Shown here one piece after another: positions 50,932 to 60,366 of a stretch of 64,000 nt of DNA. The DNA comes from Micromonospora sp. NBC_00421 (GTDB lineage: Bacteria; Actinomycetota; Actinomycetes; Mycobacteriales; Micromonosporaceae), in the NCBI RefSeq assembly GCF_036017915.1, contig NZ_CP107929.1, positions 1,488,001 to 1,552,000 on the forward strand, given 5' to 3'. The translations under genes were made by a program, and so were the position numbers. The notes below the pieces were generated by a model. That model searched no databases. It saw only the letters and a program-made list of their open reading frames with translations, and was not told the DNA's origin. Each line of letters starts with the position of its first letter. Position 1 is the first letter of the stretch.

Positions 50932-50966
50932 CGCGGCCTGGGGAGGGTCATCCTTCCCCGGCCGCG
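50932..50966 (+). terminator. Hairpin after malate synthase
   Basis: CGCGGCCTGGGGAGG at 50932-50946 pairs with CCTTCCCCGGCCGCG at 50952-50966 with one mismatch. Confidence 0.65.
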
Positions 50967-51076
50967 TCGGCGTCGACGGACTCGCGGCGGATCCGGCCCG
51001 GCCCGGACAGGGCGCGAGGCACCGGCTCGGTCGGCACGCACCGGCTCGGTGGGCCGTGGCGGGAAGAAGCCGGGCG

Positions 51077-51484
51077 TCACGGGGTGGGGCGGACTCCGGT
51101 GAGTCGGCATACGGCGGTGAATCCGTCCGGGGTGCCCGGCCAGTGTCGTGCGACGGCGTCGATGCCGGCGCGACGGACCACGGAGCGCAGCACGGCAGCC
51201 ACGATGATGGCGTCGTCGGCGAAACCCAGCACCGGGATCACGTCGGGGATCAGGTCGACGGGGCTCGCCAGGTAGGCGATCAGCAGGTAGAGCCGCACCC
51301 GGACGCCGGTTGGCAGGCCCGGGTCGGTGGCCAGCCGGCGCAGCATCCGGATGAGGTCGGGCAGGATCCGGACCGCCTCGGTGAGTAGGGATCCCTTCGG
51401 CCGCACCAGCAGCAGGCCGATCGTCAGGGCCGTCCAGGAGGCGGCGAGCGCGATGCCGATGCCGAGGAGCACCTTCCACGTCAT
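51077..51484 (-). CDS. YkvA-like DUF1232 membrane protein
   Basis: A 135-residue protein. A single N-terminal membrane helix (VLLGIGIALAASWTALTIGLL) is followed by the DUF1232 core: RLYLLIAYLASPVDLIPDVIPVLGFADDAI, with the invariant SPxDLIPD motif. The function of the family is unknown; members sit at the membrane. ATG 51484 is the start that gives the family's usual length; the longer frame to 51982 enters the xylanase leader. About 300 bases to the xylanase gene hold that gene's promoter. Confidence 0.8.
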   Translation of the reverse strand: MTWKVLLGIGIALAASWTALTIGLLLVRPKGSLLTEAVRILPDLIRMLRRLATDPGLPTGVRVRLYLLIAYLASPVDLIPDVIPVLGFADDAIIVAAVLRSVVRRAGIDAVARHWPGTPDGFTAVCRLTGVRPTP

Positions 51485-51712
51485 CAGGCGAGTATTCCTG
51501 CCCGACCCGGCGGACGCGCGCCAGGCGCCGTCCCACCGGCACGCGGGTAGCGTTCCGTACGGGCCGATCTTCGAATGTTTCGGTGACGGTGCCGTGGACG
51601 GTGCCCGCGACCGCCTGCCGCCGGCCTTCCCGAGTCTGGTGGTGCTCACCCCACCTGCATAAATGTATGCCCGTGCCCGAATGGCGGTTTCCGGAATATT
51701 TCCGAAAGTTGT

Positions 51713-51742
51713 TGACAGTGTGGCCGGGCGGTATCGATACTG
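51713..51742 (+). promoter_or_regulatory. Promoter of the xylanase gene
   Basis: TTGACA at 51713-51718 and GATACT at 51737-51742, spacing 18, give a SigA-type promoter. TTTCCGGAA and TTTCCGAAA lie directly upstream (about 51690-51710) as a direct repeat that could be an operator. The leader to GTG 51801 is about 50 bases. Confidence 0.6.
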
Positions 51743-51800
51743 GCCCTTCGGCATGGATGTATGTCTATCGATTGTTGGCGTCGTGCATCGAGGAGGACCT

Positions 51801-53348
51801 GTGAGCAACACCCTGAGGCAGCGGATGAAAGTCAGCAGGACGGCTTTGCCGATGGCGGTGTTGTTACTTGTCGGCGGTGGGGTGGCGGTCCAGTCCAGCA
51901 GCCCGGCCGCCGCAGCCGAGACCACGCTGCGCGCCGCGGCCGCCAAGGCCGGGCTGTTCTTCGGCACCGCCGCCTCGCCCAACCGGCTCTACCCGATCCT
52001 CGGTCAGGAATTCAGCCAGCTGACCCCCGAGAACGACATGAAGCCGGACCGGATCGCCACGTCGAGCGGTGGGCTACAGAACACCAGCGGCGCGGACCAG
52101 CTGGTCAACCACGCGCAGAGCAACAACATGGTGGTCCGGGGGCACACCCTGGTGTGGCACTCGCAGGCCGGCGCGCTCCAGGGCGCCAGCCAGGCGACGC
52201 TGAACACCTTCATCGGCAACGCCATCAACCGCTGGGGCAGCAAGATCGCCTACTGGGACGTGGTCAACGAGTCGCTGGAGGACAACAACACCGGCCGCCG
52301 CCGCAACCAGTGGCCGCACAGCATGAACCGGGACGCGAACGGTGACGGTGACTTCTTCGACGCCGGTGACACCGACGTCATCCGGGACTCGTTCATCCGG
52401 GCCAAGCAGGTAGTGCAGGCCGGCGGGTACTCCACCAAGCTCTGCATCAACGACTACGACGTCGAGGGCCTGACCGTCCAGGGCGGCGGCCCGAACCGCA
52501 AGGCCAACGCGCTGTACGACATCGTCCGCACCTACCGGCAGTACATCGACTGCGTCGGGTTCCAGTCGCACTTCAACGACAACCCGAACAGCATCATCAC
52601 CAACGACCTGCAGGCCAACATCCAGCGCTTCGCCGACCTCGGCGTCGAGGTGCACCTCTCCGAGGTCGACATCGACGACGACCTGAGCAACAACGACATC
52701 GGCACCGGCCAGGCGGAGAACTACCGCAAGGTCGTCCGGGCCTGCCTGAACGTCGCCAAGTGCACAGGCATCACCGTCTGGGGCATCTCCGACAGCGAGT
52801 CGTGGCGCTCCTCGGAGCGGGGCCTGCTGTTCACCGGCGGCAACGGCAGCTACCAGAAGAAGGCCGCCTACCACGCGGTCCTCGACGAGCTGAACAAGGG
52901 CCGGGGCACCACCCCGCCCACGACCCCGCCGGTGACGACCGCCCCGCCGACGACCCCGCCGCCGACCACTGCGCCCCCGACGACTCCGCCGGTGACCACC
53001 CCGCCGCCGACCACGCCGCCGGTGACCACCGCCCCGCCGACCACGCCGCCGTCGACCGCCGGCTGCGCGGCCACGGTCTCGCTGAACTCGTGGACCGGTG
53101 GTTTCGTCGCCACCGTACGGGTCACCGCCGGCAGCGCACCGATCCGTGGCTGGAACGTCCAGCTCACCCTGCCGTCCGGTGCCACGGTGACCAGCGTCTG
53201 GAACGCCAACCGCACCGGCACCAGCGGCGCCGTGCAGTTCAGCAACGTCAACTACAACGGCGCGGTAAGCGCCGGTCAGTACACCGAGTTCGGCTTCCAG
53301 GGCACCGGTGCGGCCAGTGGCCTGACCCCGGTCTGCACCGCCTCCTGA
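51801..53348 (+). CDS. Secreted GH10 endo-1,4-beta-xylanase with CBM2
   Basis: A 515-residue exported enzyme. A Sec signal (LPMAVLLLVGGGVAVQ...SPAAAAE) is followed by the GH10 barrel (residues ~40-365). LTPENDMKPD and HTLVWHSQ are conserved, the acid/base Glu is in WDVVNESLED and the nucleophile Glu is in VEVHLSEVDI. A Thr/Pro linker of about 50 residues (TTPPTTPPVTTAPP repeats) leads to a CBM2 cellulose-binding domain (CAATVSLNSWTGGF...) ending with the paired Cys near the C-terminus. GTG 51801 follows GAGGAGGA. With the GH43 gene it points to plant-wall feeding. Confidence 0.95.
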   Translation: MSNTLRQRMKVSRTALPMAVLLLVGGGVAVQSSSPAAAAETTLRAAAAKAGLFFGTAASPNRLYPILGQEFSQLTPENDMKPDRIATSSGGLQNTSGADQLVNHAQSNNMVVRGHTLVWHSQAGALQGASQATLNTFIGNAINRWGSKIAYWDVVNESLEDNNTGRRRNQWPHSMNRDANGDGDFFDAGDTDVIRDSFIRAKQVVQAGGYSTKLCINDYDVEGLTVQGGGPNRKANALYDIVRTYRQYIDCVGFQSHFNDNPNSIITNDLQANIQRFADLGVEVHLSEVDIDDDLSNNDIGTGQAENYRKVVRACLNVAKCTGITVWGISDSESWRSSERGLLFTGGNGSYQKKAAYHAVLDELNKGRGTTPPTTPPVTTAPPTTPPPTTAPPTTPPVTTPPPTTPPVTTAPPTTPPSTAGCAATVSLNSWTGGFVATVRVTAGSAPIRGWNVQLTLPSGATVTSVWNANRTGTSGAVQFSNVNYNGAVSAGQYTEFGFQGTGAASGLTPVCTAS

Positions 53349-53354
53349 GCCATC

Positions 53355-53393
53355 CCTGTCCTGGACGGGCGCGGGTCGTCCGTCCAGGACAGG
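53355..53393 (+). terminator. Perfect 14-bp hairpin after the xylanase
   Basis: Arms 53355-53368 and 53380-53393 with an 11-base loop, starting 7 bases after the stop. Confidence 0.75.
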
Positions 53394-53513
53394 GAGAGGC
53401 GGCCGGCGACGGCGGTCCGGCCCGGGATCCGAACGCCGGCCCCGTGGAACCGCGTCCGCCCTCCATCCGCCGGGGCGCCGATCGCCGTCGTCGTCAGCTC
53501 GGTTCACCTCTGG

Positions 53514-53527
53514 GGTCTCTATATTGG
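53514..53527 (+). promoter_or_regulatory. AT-rich promoter element shared with 35444-35457
   Basis: GGTCTCTATATTGG differs at two bases from GGTCTCTAATTTGG at 35444. TATATT could be the -10 of the FadR-type gene at 53597. Confidence 0.4.
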
Positions 53528-53596
53528 TGTGGCCTGCCGCAGCGGGTGGAACTGTCGTGAAAGAGGCGCGACGGGTCGGCCAGAGGGGGGACGTGG

Positions 53597-54292
53597 GTGG
53601 CACTGACCGACGACGCGATCGCGAAGATCCGGAGCATGATCTCCAGCGGTGAGCTGCCGCCGGGTGCGCGCCTCCCACCCGAGCCGCAGTTGGCCGTGCA
53701 GATGGGCCTGTCGCGCAGCGGCGTCCGGGAGGCGGTCAAGGTGCTCGAGTCGGCCCGGGTGCTCGACGTACGACGAGGCGACGGGACGTACGTCACCAGC
53801 CTCGCCCCCCGGTTGCTGCTGGAGGGCCTGGGTGTCGCGGTGGAACTGCTGCGCGACGACACCCTGCTGGAGGTGATGGAGGTGCGCCGGATGCTGGAGC
53901 CGATGGCGACCGGGCTGGCGGCACTGCGGATGACCGACGCCAGGCTCGACGAACTGCACCACATCCTGGCCGAGATGCGGGCGGCGGCCGACGACGCGGA
54001 GAAGCTGATCGGCTTCGACACCGCCTTCCACCACACCGTCGTCGCGACCACCGGCAACGAGACGCTCACCTCGCTGCTCGACGGGTTGTCCAGCCGGACG
54101 CTGCGGGCCCGGGTGTGGCGGGGGTTGATAGAGGGCAACTCGGCGCACCAGACGATCGACGAGCACCACGCGATCTACCTCGCGCTACGGTCACGCGACC
54201 AACTGCTCGCCCAGGCGAGCGCGCTGATCCACGTCAACACCTCCGAGGCGTGGCTGCGTACGGTGCTCGCCGCCAAGGCGGCCGATGCGTGA
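53597..54292 (+). CDS. FadR/GntR-family regulator (FCD domain)
   Basis: A 231-residue GntR regulator. The N-terminal winged helix (PPGARLPPEPQLAVQMGLSRSGVREAVKVLESARVLDVRRGDGTYV) is of the FadR type. The C-terminal ~150 residues form the helical FCD ligand domain; metal/ligand residues are suggested by FDTAFHHTVV and DEHHAIYLAL. Such regulators answer to sugar acids or organic acids. It is convergent with the fuconate dehydratase and lactonase operon and probably controls it and possibly the other sugar-acid locus. GTG 53597 follows GGGGGGA. Confidence 0.88.
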   Translation: MALTDDAIAKIRSMISSGELPPGARLPPEPQLAVQMGLSRSGVREAVKVLESARVLDVRRGDGTYVTSLAPRLLLEGLGVAVELLRDDTLLEVMEVRRMLEPMATGLAALRMTDARLDELHHILAEMRAAADDAEKLIGFDTAFHHTVVATTGNETLTSLLDGLSSRTLRARVWRGLIEGNSAHQTIDEHHAIYLALRSRDQLLAQASALIHVNTSEAWLRTVLAAKAADA

Positions 54293-54310
54293 GCCCGACG
54301 GTGGCCGGGG

Positions 54311-55195
54311 TCATCCGGTCCGGGTCGGTGGCGGGAGCGGTGCGACCCGCCGGGCCAGGTCGTAGGTGCGTACGGCGGTGCCGGCGAAGATGTCCTGCCG
54401 GTCCCGCTCCGACAGGGGCGGCAGCGCCGCCGTCAACGCCCGGCACACTCCGGCGTAGTCCGACCTGAGCAGGCACACCGGCCAGTCCGAGCCGAACATC
54501 AGCCGGTCCGCGCCGAACTCCGCCACGGCCACCTCGACGAAGGGGCGGAGGTCCTCCGGTGACCAGGTCGGCCCGGCCTCGGTGACCAGACCGGACAGCT
54601 TGGCGGTGACGTTGGGGTTGGCGGCGAGCGCGGCCAGCGGACCGCGCCAGCCGTGCAGACCCGCCGTACCCTGGTCGATCCTGGGTTTGCCCAGGTGGTC
54701 GAGGACGAACCTGAGCTGCGGCACCGCCGCGGCCGCGCGGGCCGCCGCCGGTAGCTGGTCGGCGCGGATCACCAGGTCGAACGTGAGCCCGGCGGCGGCG
54801 ATCTCGGCGAGACCACGACGCACGTCGGCCCGGTCGAGGTAGTCGGGATCCGCTTCCCCCTGCACCTGCGAACGCACCCCGGCCAGGAGGTCGCCGCCGC
54901 GCAGCCGGCGGTAGGCCGCGACGGTGGCGGGCACGTCGTCGGCCGCGACGTCGAGCCAGGCCACCACCGCGAGGATCGGCGCGGTGTCGGCGGCGTAGCC
55001 GAGGAACTCGGCGGCCTCGTCACTGTGGCAGCGACCCCCTTCCACAAGCACGGTGCCGGTCACCCCGGTCGCGGTGAGCTCGGCGGTCAGGTCCGCCGGG
55101 GTGAACGGCCGGCGGATCGTCGCCAGCTCGGGCGCGTCCAGCCAGGCGTATCCGCGTTCCGGGCGCCACAGGTGGTGGTGCGCGTCGATGATCAT
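54311..55195 (-). CDS. Amidohydrolase-2 family sugar lactonase
   Basis: A 294-residue TIM-barrel hydrolase. [20 protein letters not shown] is the characteristic N-terminus of the L-fucono-/L-rhamnono-lactonase group (HxH metal pair). [11 protein letters not shown] and [11 protein letters not shown] supply the His and the final Asp. Its ATG overlaps the stop of the L-fuconate dehydratase gene, so it should open the lactone whose product that enzyme dehydrates. The pair gives the L-fucose oxidative route: lactone, L-fuconate, then 2-keto-3-deoxy-L-fuconate. Confidence 0.88.
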   Translation of the reverse strand: MIIDAHHHLWRPERGYAWLDAPELATIRRPFTPADLTAELTATGVTGTVLVEGGRCHSDEAAEFLGYAADTAPILAVVAWLDVAADDVPATVAAYRRLRGGDLLAGVRSQVQGEADPDYLDRADVRRGLAEIAAAGLTFDLVIRADQLPAAARAAAAVPQLRFVLDHLGKPRIDQGTAGLHGWRGPLAALAANPNVTAKLSGLVTEAGPTWSPEDLRPFVEVAVAEFGADRLMFGSDWPVCLLRSDYAGVCRALTAALPPLSERDRQDIFAGTAVRTYDLARRVAPLPPPTRTG

Positions 55196-56517
55196 GCCGT
55201 CGGCGCTCCCGCCGTCGCCGGCGCGGAGGTCCACTGCGGACCGTCCGGGAAGCGGAAGGCGGCCAGCGAGGCCGGCAGGATCTCCGCGCTCATGCCCGGG
55301 GCGGTGGGAGTCAGGTACCGCCCGCCGGTGACCCGGGCCGGGTCGACGAAGTGCTCGTGCAGGTGGTCGACGTACTCGATGGCCCGGTCGTCGGTGCTGC
55401 CGCTGACCGCGACGAAGTCGAACATCGCCAGGTGCTGCACCAGCTCGCACAGCCCCACCCCGCCGGCGTGCGGGCAGACCGGCACCCCGAAGCGCGCGGC
55501 GAGCAGCAGGATCGCCAGGTTCTCGTTCACCCCGGCGACCCGGCAGGCGTCGATCTGCACCACGTCGACCGCCTCGGCCTGGAGCAGTTGTTTGAACATC
55601 ACCGCGTTGTGCACGTGCTCGCCGGTGGCCACCCGGATCGGGTCGAGCGCCGTACGGACGGCGGCGTGCCCGAGCACGTCGTCGGGCGACGTCGGCTCCT
55701 CGATCCAGTACGGGTCGAACGCGGCGAGCTCGCGCATCCACCGGATCGCCTCGGGTACGCCCCAGATCTGGTTGGCGTCGACCGCGAGGCGGATCGCCGG
55801 CCCGACGGCTCGCCGGGCGATGCCCATCCGGCGTACGTCGTCGGCCAGGTTCCCGCCGACCTTGAGTTTGATCAGTCGATAGCCGTCCCGTACCGCCTCC
55901 ACGCAGAGCCGGGCCAGCTTCTCGTCGTCGTAACCCAGCCAGCCCGGGGTCGTGGTGTACGCCGGATAACCCTCGGCCCGCAGCCGGCTCTCCCGTTCGG
56001 CCCGGCCGTCGGCCGCCCGGCGCAGCAGCGCGAGCGCGTCGTCCTCGGTGAGGGCGTCGCGCAGGTAGCGGAAGTCGACCTGGGCGACAAGCTGTTCCGG
56101 GGTGAGGTCGGCCAGCAGCTTCCACAGGGGTTTGCCGGCCCGTCGGGCGGCGAGGTCCCACACCGCGTTGACCAGGCCGCCGGCGGCCATGTGCACGACA
56201 CCCTTCTCCGGGCCCAGCCAGCGGATCTGACTGTCGCCGACGAGTCGCCGCGCGAGGGCGCCCGGGTCGGCGGTCAGCTCGTCCACCGGCTGGCCGACCA
56301 CCATCGCGGCGAGCGACCGGACGGCGGCGACCTGGATCTCGGTGCCGCGCCCCACGGTGAAGACCAGCCCGTGCCCCTCGGCGCCCGCCGAGGTCCGCAC
56401 GACGACGTATGCGGCGGAGTAGTCGGGGAACGGGTTCATCGCGTCCGACCCGTCCCGGTGGACGGAGGTGGGGAAGCGTACGTCGATCGTCTCTACCGAC
56501 GAGATGCGCTCAGTCAA
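55192..56517 (-). CDS. fucD: L-fuconate dehydratase
   Basis: A 441-residue enolase-superfamily enzyme. [20 protein letters not shown] then SAAYVVV and [15 protein letters not shown] are signatures of the L-fuconate dehydratase subgroup. The base lysine is in LIKLKVGG, metal ligands are in [17 protein letters not shown] and VATGEHVHN, and [11 protein letters not shown] carries the active His. It removes water from L-fuconate to give 2-keto-3-deoxy-L-fuconate. It is the first gene of a two-gene coupled operon, 72 bases downstream of the ABC permease gene on the same strand. Confidence 0.93.
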   Translation of the reverse strand: MTERISSVETIDVRFPTSVHRDGSDAMNPFPDYSAAYVVVRTSAGAEGHGLVFTVGRGTEIQVAAVRSLAAMVVGQPVDELTADPGALARRLVGDSQIRWLGPEKGVVHMAAGGLVNAVWDLAARRAGKPLWKLLADLTPEQLVAQVDFRYLRDALTEDDALALLRRAADGRAERESRLRAEGYPAYTTTPGWLGYDDEKLARLCVEAVRDGYRLIKLKVGGNLADDVRRMGIARRAVGPAIRLAVDANQIWGVPEAIRWMRELAAFDPYWIEEPTSPDDVLGHAAVRTALDPIRVATGEHVHNAVMFKQLLQAEAVDVVQIDACRVAGVNENLAILLLAARFGVPVCPHAGGVGLCELVQHLAMFDFVAVSGSTDDRAIEYVDHLHEHFVDPARVTGGRYLTPTAPGMSAEILPASLAAFRFPDGPQWTSAPATAGAPTA

Positions 56518-56589
56518 CGGAACTCCTGGGTTGGGGAACGGTTGGCGGTCTGCTGCCTGTCTCGTGGCGTGGCTCGTGCGGTCAGGCGT

Positions 56590-57639
56590 TCAGGTCTGAA
56601 CCTTGCCGCCGGTGATCCGCGAGACCACCAGGGCGACCAGGATGACGGCGCCGTTGAGGAAGTTGGTCCACTGTGCGGGCACCCCGGCCAGGGTCAGCAC
56701 GTTAATGATCATGAAGAGCAGCAGGACGCCGGTGAAGGCGCCGAAGACGCTGCCCCTGCCGCCGTTGAGGCTCACCCCGCCGATCACCGCCGCCGCGAAG
56801 ACCTGGAAGATCGCCCCGTCGCCCTGGGCCGCCGGCACCGCCGCCAGCCGGCCGCTGATCAGCAGCCCGGCCAGGGCGGCGAGCACGCTGGCCACGACGA
56901 GCGCGATCCACAGCACCCGGTCGGTACGGATGCCCGCGGCGCGGGCCGCGTCGGCGTTGCCGCCGATGGCGTACAACGCCCGGCCCGCGCGGGTGTGGCC
57001 GAGGACCACGATCCCGGCGGCGAACAACAGCAGGGACACCCAGATCGAGGCCGGTATCCCGAACCAGCTGGTGGAGCCGAGATACGTCATCGACCCGGGC
57101 AGCGCGAAGAAGGTCTGTCCGCCGGAGATGCCGGTGAGCAGCCCCCGCAGGATGATCAGCATGCCCAACGTCACGATGAAGCCGTTGAGGCCGAACCGGA
57201 CGATGAGCAGCCCGTTGAACGCCCCGACCAGGGCACCGACGAGCAGGACCACAGGCACCGCCCAGTCCTCCGGCAGCAGGCCGAGCCCCAGCCCCCGGGT
57301 GAGCGCGGGGTCGACGACGAGCCAGGCGGCGATGCCCGGCGCGAGCCCGAAGGTGGACTCCAACGACAGGTCCATCTTGCCGGTGATCAGCACGATGGTC
57401 TGGGCCAGCACCAGAATGGCGATCTCGGACATGCTCTGCAGCACGTTGACGATGTTGTCGGAACTCAGGAACACCGGGCTGATGACCCACCCGACGACCG
57501 CCACCGCGACGATCGCCGGCACCAGTGCCAGGTCGCGCAGCCGGGCGAGGGCCAGGCTCCGCGACGGTGCCGACGACGGCGGACGCGACGGTGGTGGCGC
57601 AGGAGCCGACGCCTTCCCGGTGGACAGCGTCTCAGACAT
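56590..57639 (-). CDS. Ribose-type ABC transporter permease (RbsC-like)
   Basis: A 349-residue CUT2 permease with about nine membrane helices. FLSSDNIVNVLQSMSEIAILVLAQTIVLITGKMDLS is the N-terminal block of the family, and GGNADAARAAGIRTDRVLW with FQVFAAAVIGGVSLNGGRGS is the signature region. The first 30 residues are Pro/Ser/Ala-rich and cytoplasmic. Its start overlaps the ATPase gene by eight bases. With the ATPase and binding protein it makes a monosaccharide importer, probably for L-fucose or a related sugar given the fuconate genes that follow. Confidence 0.92.
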   Translation of the reverse strand: MSETLSTGKASAPAPPPSRPPSSAPSRSLALARLRDLALVPAIVAVAVVGWVISPVFLSSDNIVNVLQSMSEIAILVLAQTIVLITGKMDLSLESTFGLAPGIAAWLVVDPALTRGLGLGLLPEDWAVPVVLLVGALVGAFNGLLIVRFGLNGFIVTLGMLIILRGLLTGISGGQTFFALPGSMTYLGSTSWFGIPASIWVSLLLFAAGIVVLGHTRAGRALYAIGGNADAARAAGIRTDRVLWIALVVASVLAALAGLLISGRLAAVPAAQGDGAIFQVFAAAVIGGVSLNGGRGSVFGAFTGVLLLFMIINVLTLAGVPAQWTNFLNGAVILVALVVSRITGGKVQT

Positions 57640-59173
57640 GGTGGAGGTCCACCCCTTCCATCGCGGCTACCAGATCGTTGTCGCTCCAGCCGTGGGCCAT
57701 CTCGCCGACCACCCGGCCCTGGAACATCACCAGCACGCGATCGCAGATCCGCAGGTCGTCGAGCTCGTCGGAGACCACCAGCACGGTGGCGCCCCGACGT
57801 CGCACGTCCTCGACGACACCGAGCAGGGTCTGCTTGGACCGCACGTCGACCCCGGCGGTGGGCGTGATCAGCACCAACAGCTGCGGATCGTTGGCCAACG
57901 CCCGGCCCATCACGACCTTCTGCTGGTTGCCGCCGGACAGCTCGGCGACCGGCACCTGTGGCCCGGACGCCTTGATCGTCAACTCGGCGATGGTGTCCCG
58001 GGCCAGTGCGTCCCGCCGGGCCGGCGAGATGAGGCCGTACCGCCCGACCCGGTCCGGCACGGTCATCGTGACGTTCTCCGCGATGGACAGCGACGGCACC
58101 AGACCCTCCCGGTGCCGGTCCTGCGGCACCAGACCGACGCCGGCGTCGAGGGCGTCGGGCACGCTGCCCGGCCGCAGCACCCGGCCGGCGAGGGTGACCG
58201 TCCCACCCGCGGGGCGGGCGAGACCGACGATCGCCTCGGCCACCTCGACCTTGCCGCTGCCACCGCCACCGGCGATGCCGACGACCTCGCCCGCCCTGGC
58301 CTCCATCGACAGTCCGGCGCCGGACGAGGTGACCAGGTCGCGCACCGACAGCAGCACCGGCGCGGCGGACGTCGGGGGTCGGTGGCCGGCCGCCGGCAGC
58401 GTCACGTCCTCCCCGGTCATCGCGGCGACCAACGCCTGCCGGTCCAACTCGGCGACCGGGGCGGTGACGACGTGCCGGGCGTCGCGGAAGACCGTGACCC
58501 GGTCGCAGAGTTCGTAGATCTCCTGGAGGTGGTGGCTGATGAACAGGAACGTCACGCCGTGCGCCCGCAGGTCCCGGATCCGGGTGAACAGGCGGTTGAT
58601 GCCCGCCGCGTCGAGCTGGGCGGTCGGCTCGTCGAGGATGATGAACCGGGCACCGAAGGACAACGCGCGGGCGATCTCCACGAACTGCCGCTGCTCGACC
58701 GAGAGGGCGGAGGCCGGCTGGCGGACGTCGACGTCCACCGACCAGGTCGCCAGCAGCTGTTCCGCCTCCCGGCGCAGGCTCGACCAGCGGATCAGACCGC
58801 TGCGGGAGCGGGCGTGCCGGTTGAGGAACAGGTTCTCCGCCACCGTGAGGGTGGGGATGATCGTCGACTTCTGGTAGACGCACGCCACCCGCTGCCGCCA
58901 CGCGTCGCGGTCGGCCAACGGCGGTGCCGGACGCCCGTCGAAGGCCACCGCGCCACCGTCGGCGGCCTGCAGCCCGGTCAGGATGCCCACCAGCGTCGAC
59001 TTGCCGGCGCCGTTGCGCCCCACCAGGGCGTGCGTCTCACCGCGGTGGACCACGATCCCCGCCTCGGACAGGGCGAGGGTGGAACCGAACCGTTTGGTGA
59101 TCTCCACGGCCTCGACGACCGGCGGGTGGGCGTCGACCGGCCCGCCGGTCGGGCGGTGCGCGGTGGCACTCAT
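57632..59173 (-). CDS. Ribose-type ABC transporter ATPase (RbsA-like, two NBDs)
   Basis: A 513-residue ATPase with two nucleotide-binding domains. NBD1 is complete: GRNGAGKSTL, LSVEQRQFVEIARAL and IILDEPTAQLD. NBD2 has GGGGSGKVEV as Walker A and a good LSGGNQQKVVMGRAL signature. Its Walker B reads LVLITPTAGVDV where DEPT is expected, so both the Mg aspartate and the catalytic glutamate are missing. NBD2 therefore may bind but not hydrolyse ATP. It overlaps both neighbours by a few bases, so the three importer genes are coupled. Confidence 0.92.
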   Translation of the reverse strand: MSATAHRPTGGPVDAHPPVVEAVEITKRFGSTLALSEAGIVVHRGETHALVGRNGAGKSTLVGILTGLQAADGGAVAFDGRPAPPLADRDAWRQRVACVYQKSTIIPTLTVAENLFLNRHARSRSGLIRWSSLRREAEQLLATWSVDVDVRQPASALSVEQRQFVEIARALSFGARFIILDEPTAQLDAAGINRLFTRIRDLRAHGVTFLFISHHLQEIYELCDRVTVFRDARHVVTAPVAELDRQALVAAMTGEDVTLPAAGHRPPTSAAPVLLSVRDLVTSSGAGLSMEARAGEVVGIAGGGGSGKVEVAEAIVGLARPAGGTVTLAGRVLRPGSVPDALDAGVGLVPQDRHREGLVPSLSIAENVTMTVPDRVGRYGLISPARRDALARDTIAELTIKASGPQVPVAELSGGNQQKVVMGRALANDPQLLVLITPTAGVDVRSKQTLLGVVEDVRRRGATVLVVSDELDDLRICDRVLVMFQGRVVGEMAHGWSDNDLVAAMEGVDLHHV

Positions 59174-60240
59174 GCCTGACGGCCCCACAGCGACGTGTCG
59201 TCGAACTTCACAGTCGGCTGCCCCCCGACCGGTGCGCCGTCCAACGTCACGAGCGGTGCGGGGAGCTGGTCCTCGAGCAGGCCCTCGCGCACCTGGATGA
59301 TGGTGCTGCCGTGCTCGGTGGGGCCGGGCTGGAAGGTCCTGCCCTCGATCGCCGCCTTGGCGTACTCCAGCCCGTACTTGGCGTAGAGGTCGGCGGGCTG
59401 GCTGACGGTGGCGTCGATCAGGCCGTCGCCGATGTTCTTCAGCTCCTCGGGGATGCCGTCGTTGGAGACGACGAAGACGTGCTTCGGGTCGGTCGGCGGC
59501 ACCTGGAGGTCGCGCTGCTTGAGGATCTGCAGGGTGCCCGACAGGGCGAAGGAGGACTGCATGTAGATGCCCTTGACGTCCGGGTCGGAGGCGAAGCGGG
59601 TCTGCAGCTTCGACGCCGCCACGTCGGCCTTCCAGTCGGTCGCCTCCCCGAACACCTTGATGCCGGGGAACTCCTTGCCCATGCACTCGTGGAACGCCTC
59701 GGTGCGGTCCCGACCGTTGATCGAGTCCAGGCCGCCCTGGAGCATGACGACCTTGCCCCGGCCGCCGAGCTTGCTGCCCAGGAACTGGCACGCCTTGGTG
59801 CCGTAGGCGCGGTTGTCGGCGCGTACCACCATGAACACCTTTCCGGTGTCGGGGCGGGTGTCGATGGTGACCACCGGGATCTTGCGGCTCTCCAGTTGGC
59901 TCAGGGTCGGCGCGACGGCGGCGGTGTCCTGCGGGGCCATCACCACCCCCTTGACGCCCTGGCTCATGAAGGTCTGCGCGTTCGAGATGAGGTTCGCGAT
60001 GTCGTTCTGCGAGTTGGTGGTCTTGAGGTCGACCCCCAACTCCTGGGCGGACTGCGGCACGTACTTGATGTAGGAGTTCCAGAAGTCGGTGTCCGAGCGC
60101 GGGTAGTCGACCCCGATGAGCGCCTTGCCGCCGCCCGAACCGGCCCCGTCGCCGCCCCGGTCGCCGCAGCCGGCGGTGAGGGTGGCGGTCGCGCCGAGCA
60201 GCAACGTCAACCCCGCGCTCAACAGCTGTCTGTGGTTCAT
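59170..60240 (-). CDS. Ribose-type ABC transporter solute-binding lipoprotein
   Basis: A 356-residue periplasmic-binding-protein fold (family 2, LacI-like). The lipobox is LTAGCGD with Cys at about residue 25, then a Gly-rich linker. IGVDYPRSDTDFWNSYIKYV and VKGVVMAPQDTAAVAPTL are typical of the N-lobe, and FVVSNDGIPEELKNIGDG of the hinge and C-lobe. It delivers a sugar to the RbsC/RbsA pair. ATG 60240 is preceded by GGAGAG. First gene of the operon, with its own SigA-type promoter. Confidence 0.93.
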   Translation of the reverse strand: MNHRQLLSAGLTLLLGATATLTAGCGDRGGDGAGSGGGKALIGVDYPRSDTDFWNSYIKYVPQSAQELGVDLKTTNSQNDIANLISNAQTFMSQGVKGVVMAPQDTAAVAPTLSQLESRKIPVVTIDTRPDTGKVFMVVRADNRAYGTKACQFLGSKLGGRGKVVMLQGGLDSINGRDRTEAFHECMGKEFPGIKVFGEATDWKADVAASKLQTRFASDPDVKGIYMQSSFALSGTLQILKQRDLQVPPTDPKHVFVVSNDGIPEELKNIGDGLIDATVSQPADLYAKYGLEYAKAAIEGRTFQPGPTEHGSTIIQVREGLLEDQLPAPLVTLDGAPVGGQPTVKFDDTSLWGRQA

Positions 60241-60337
60241 GGGGACTCTCCGTTTCTCGGGGCGTGGTCCGGCACGCCTCCTGGGGCGGGGCGGTGCTGG
60301 TCGGCGTAGGGGTGCCCGCCCACCGGTCATACGTCAG

Positions 60338-60366
60338 ACGTTAGAGTTTCCAGTGGTGGACGTCAA
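60338..60366 (-). promoter_or_regulatory. SigA-type promoter of the ribose-type importer operon
   Basis: On the minus strand, TTGACG (60366-60361) and TAACGT (60343-60338) are 17 bases apart. ACGTCAGACGT at 60331-60341 is a short dyad overlapping the -10. The rest of 60241-60751 shows no gene; 60367-60751 must contain the promoter of the Rieske oxygenase gene, which I cannot pinpoint. Confidence 0.6.

Noticed and set aside
55351..57867. An 838-codon plus-strand frame
   Set aside because: Covers the reverse of L-fuconate dehydratase and the permease; low-complexity Asp/Gln/His/Arg-rich translation typical of shadow frames.
56603..59179. An 858-codon plus-strand frame
   Set aside because: Antisense to the RbsC/RbsA-like genes, rich in R, A, P and T with no motif; the minus-strand genes are certain.
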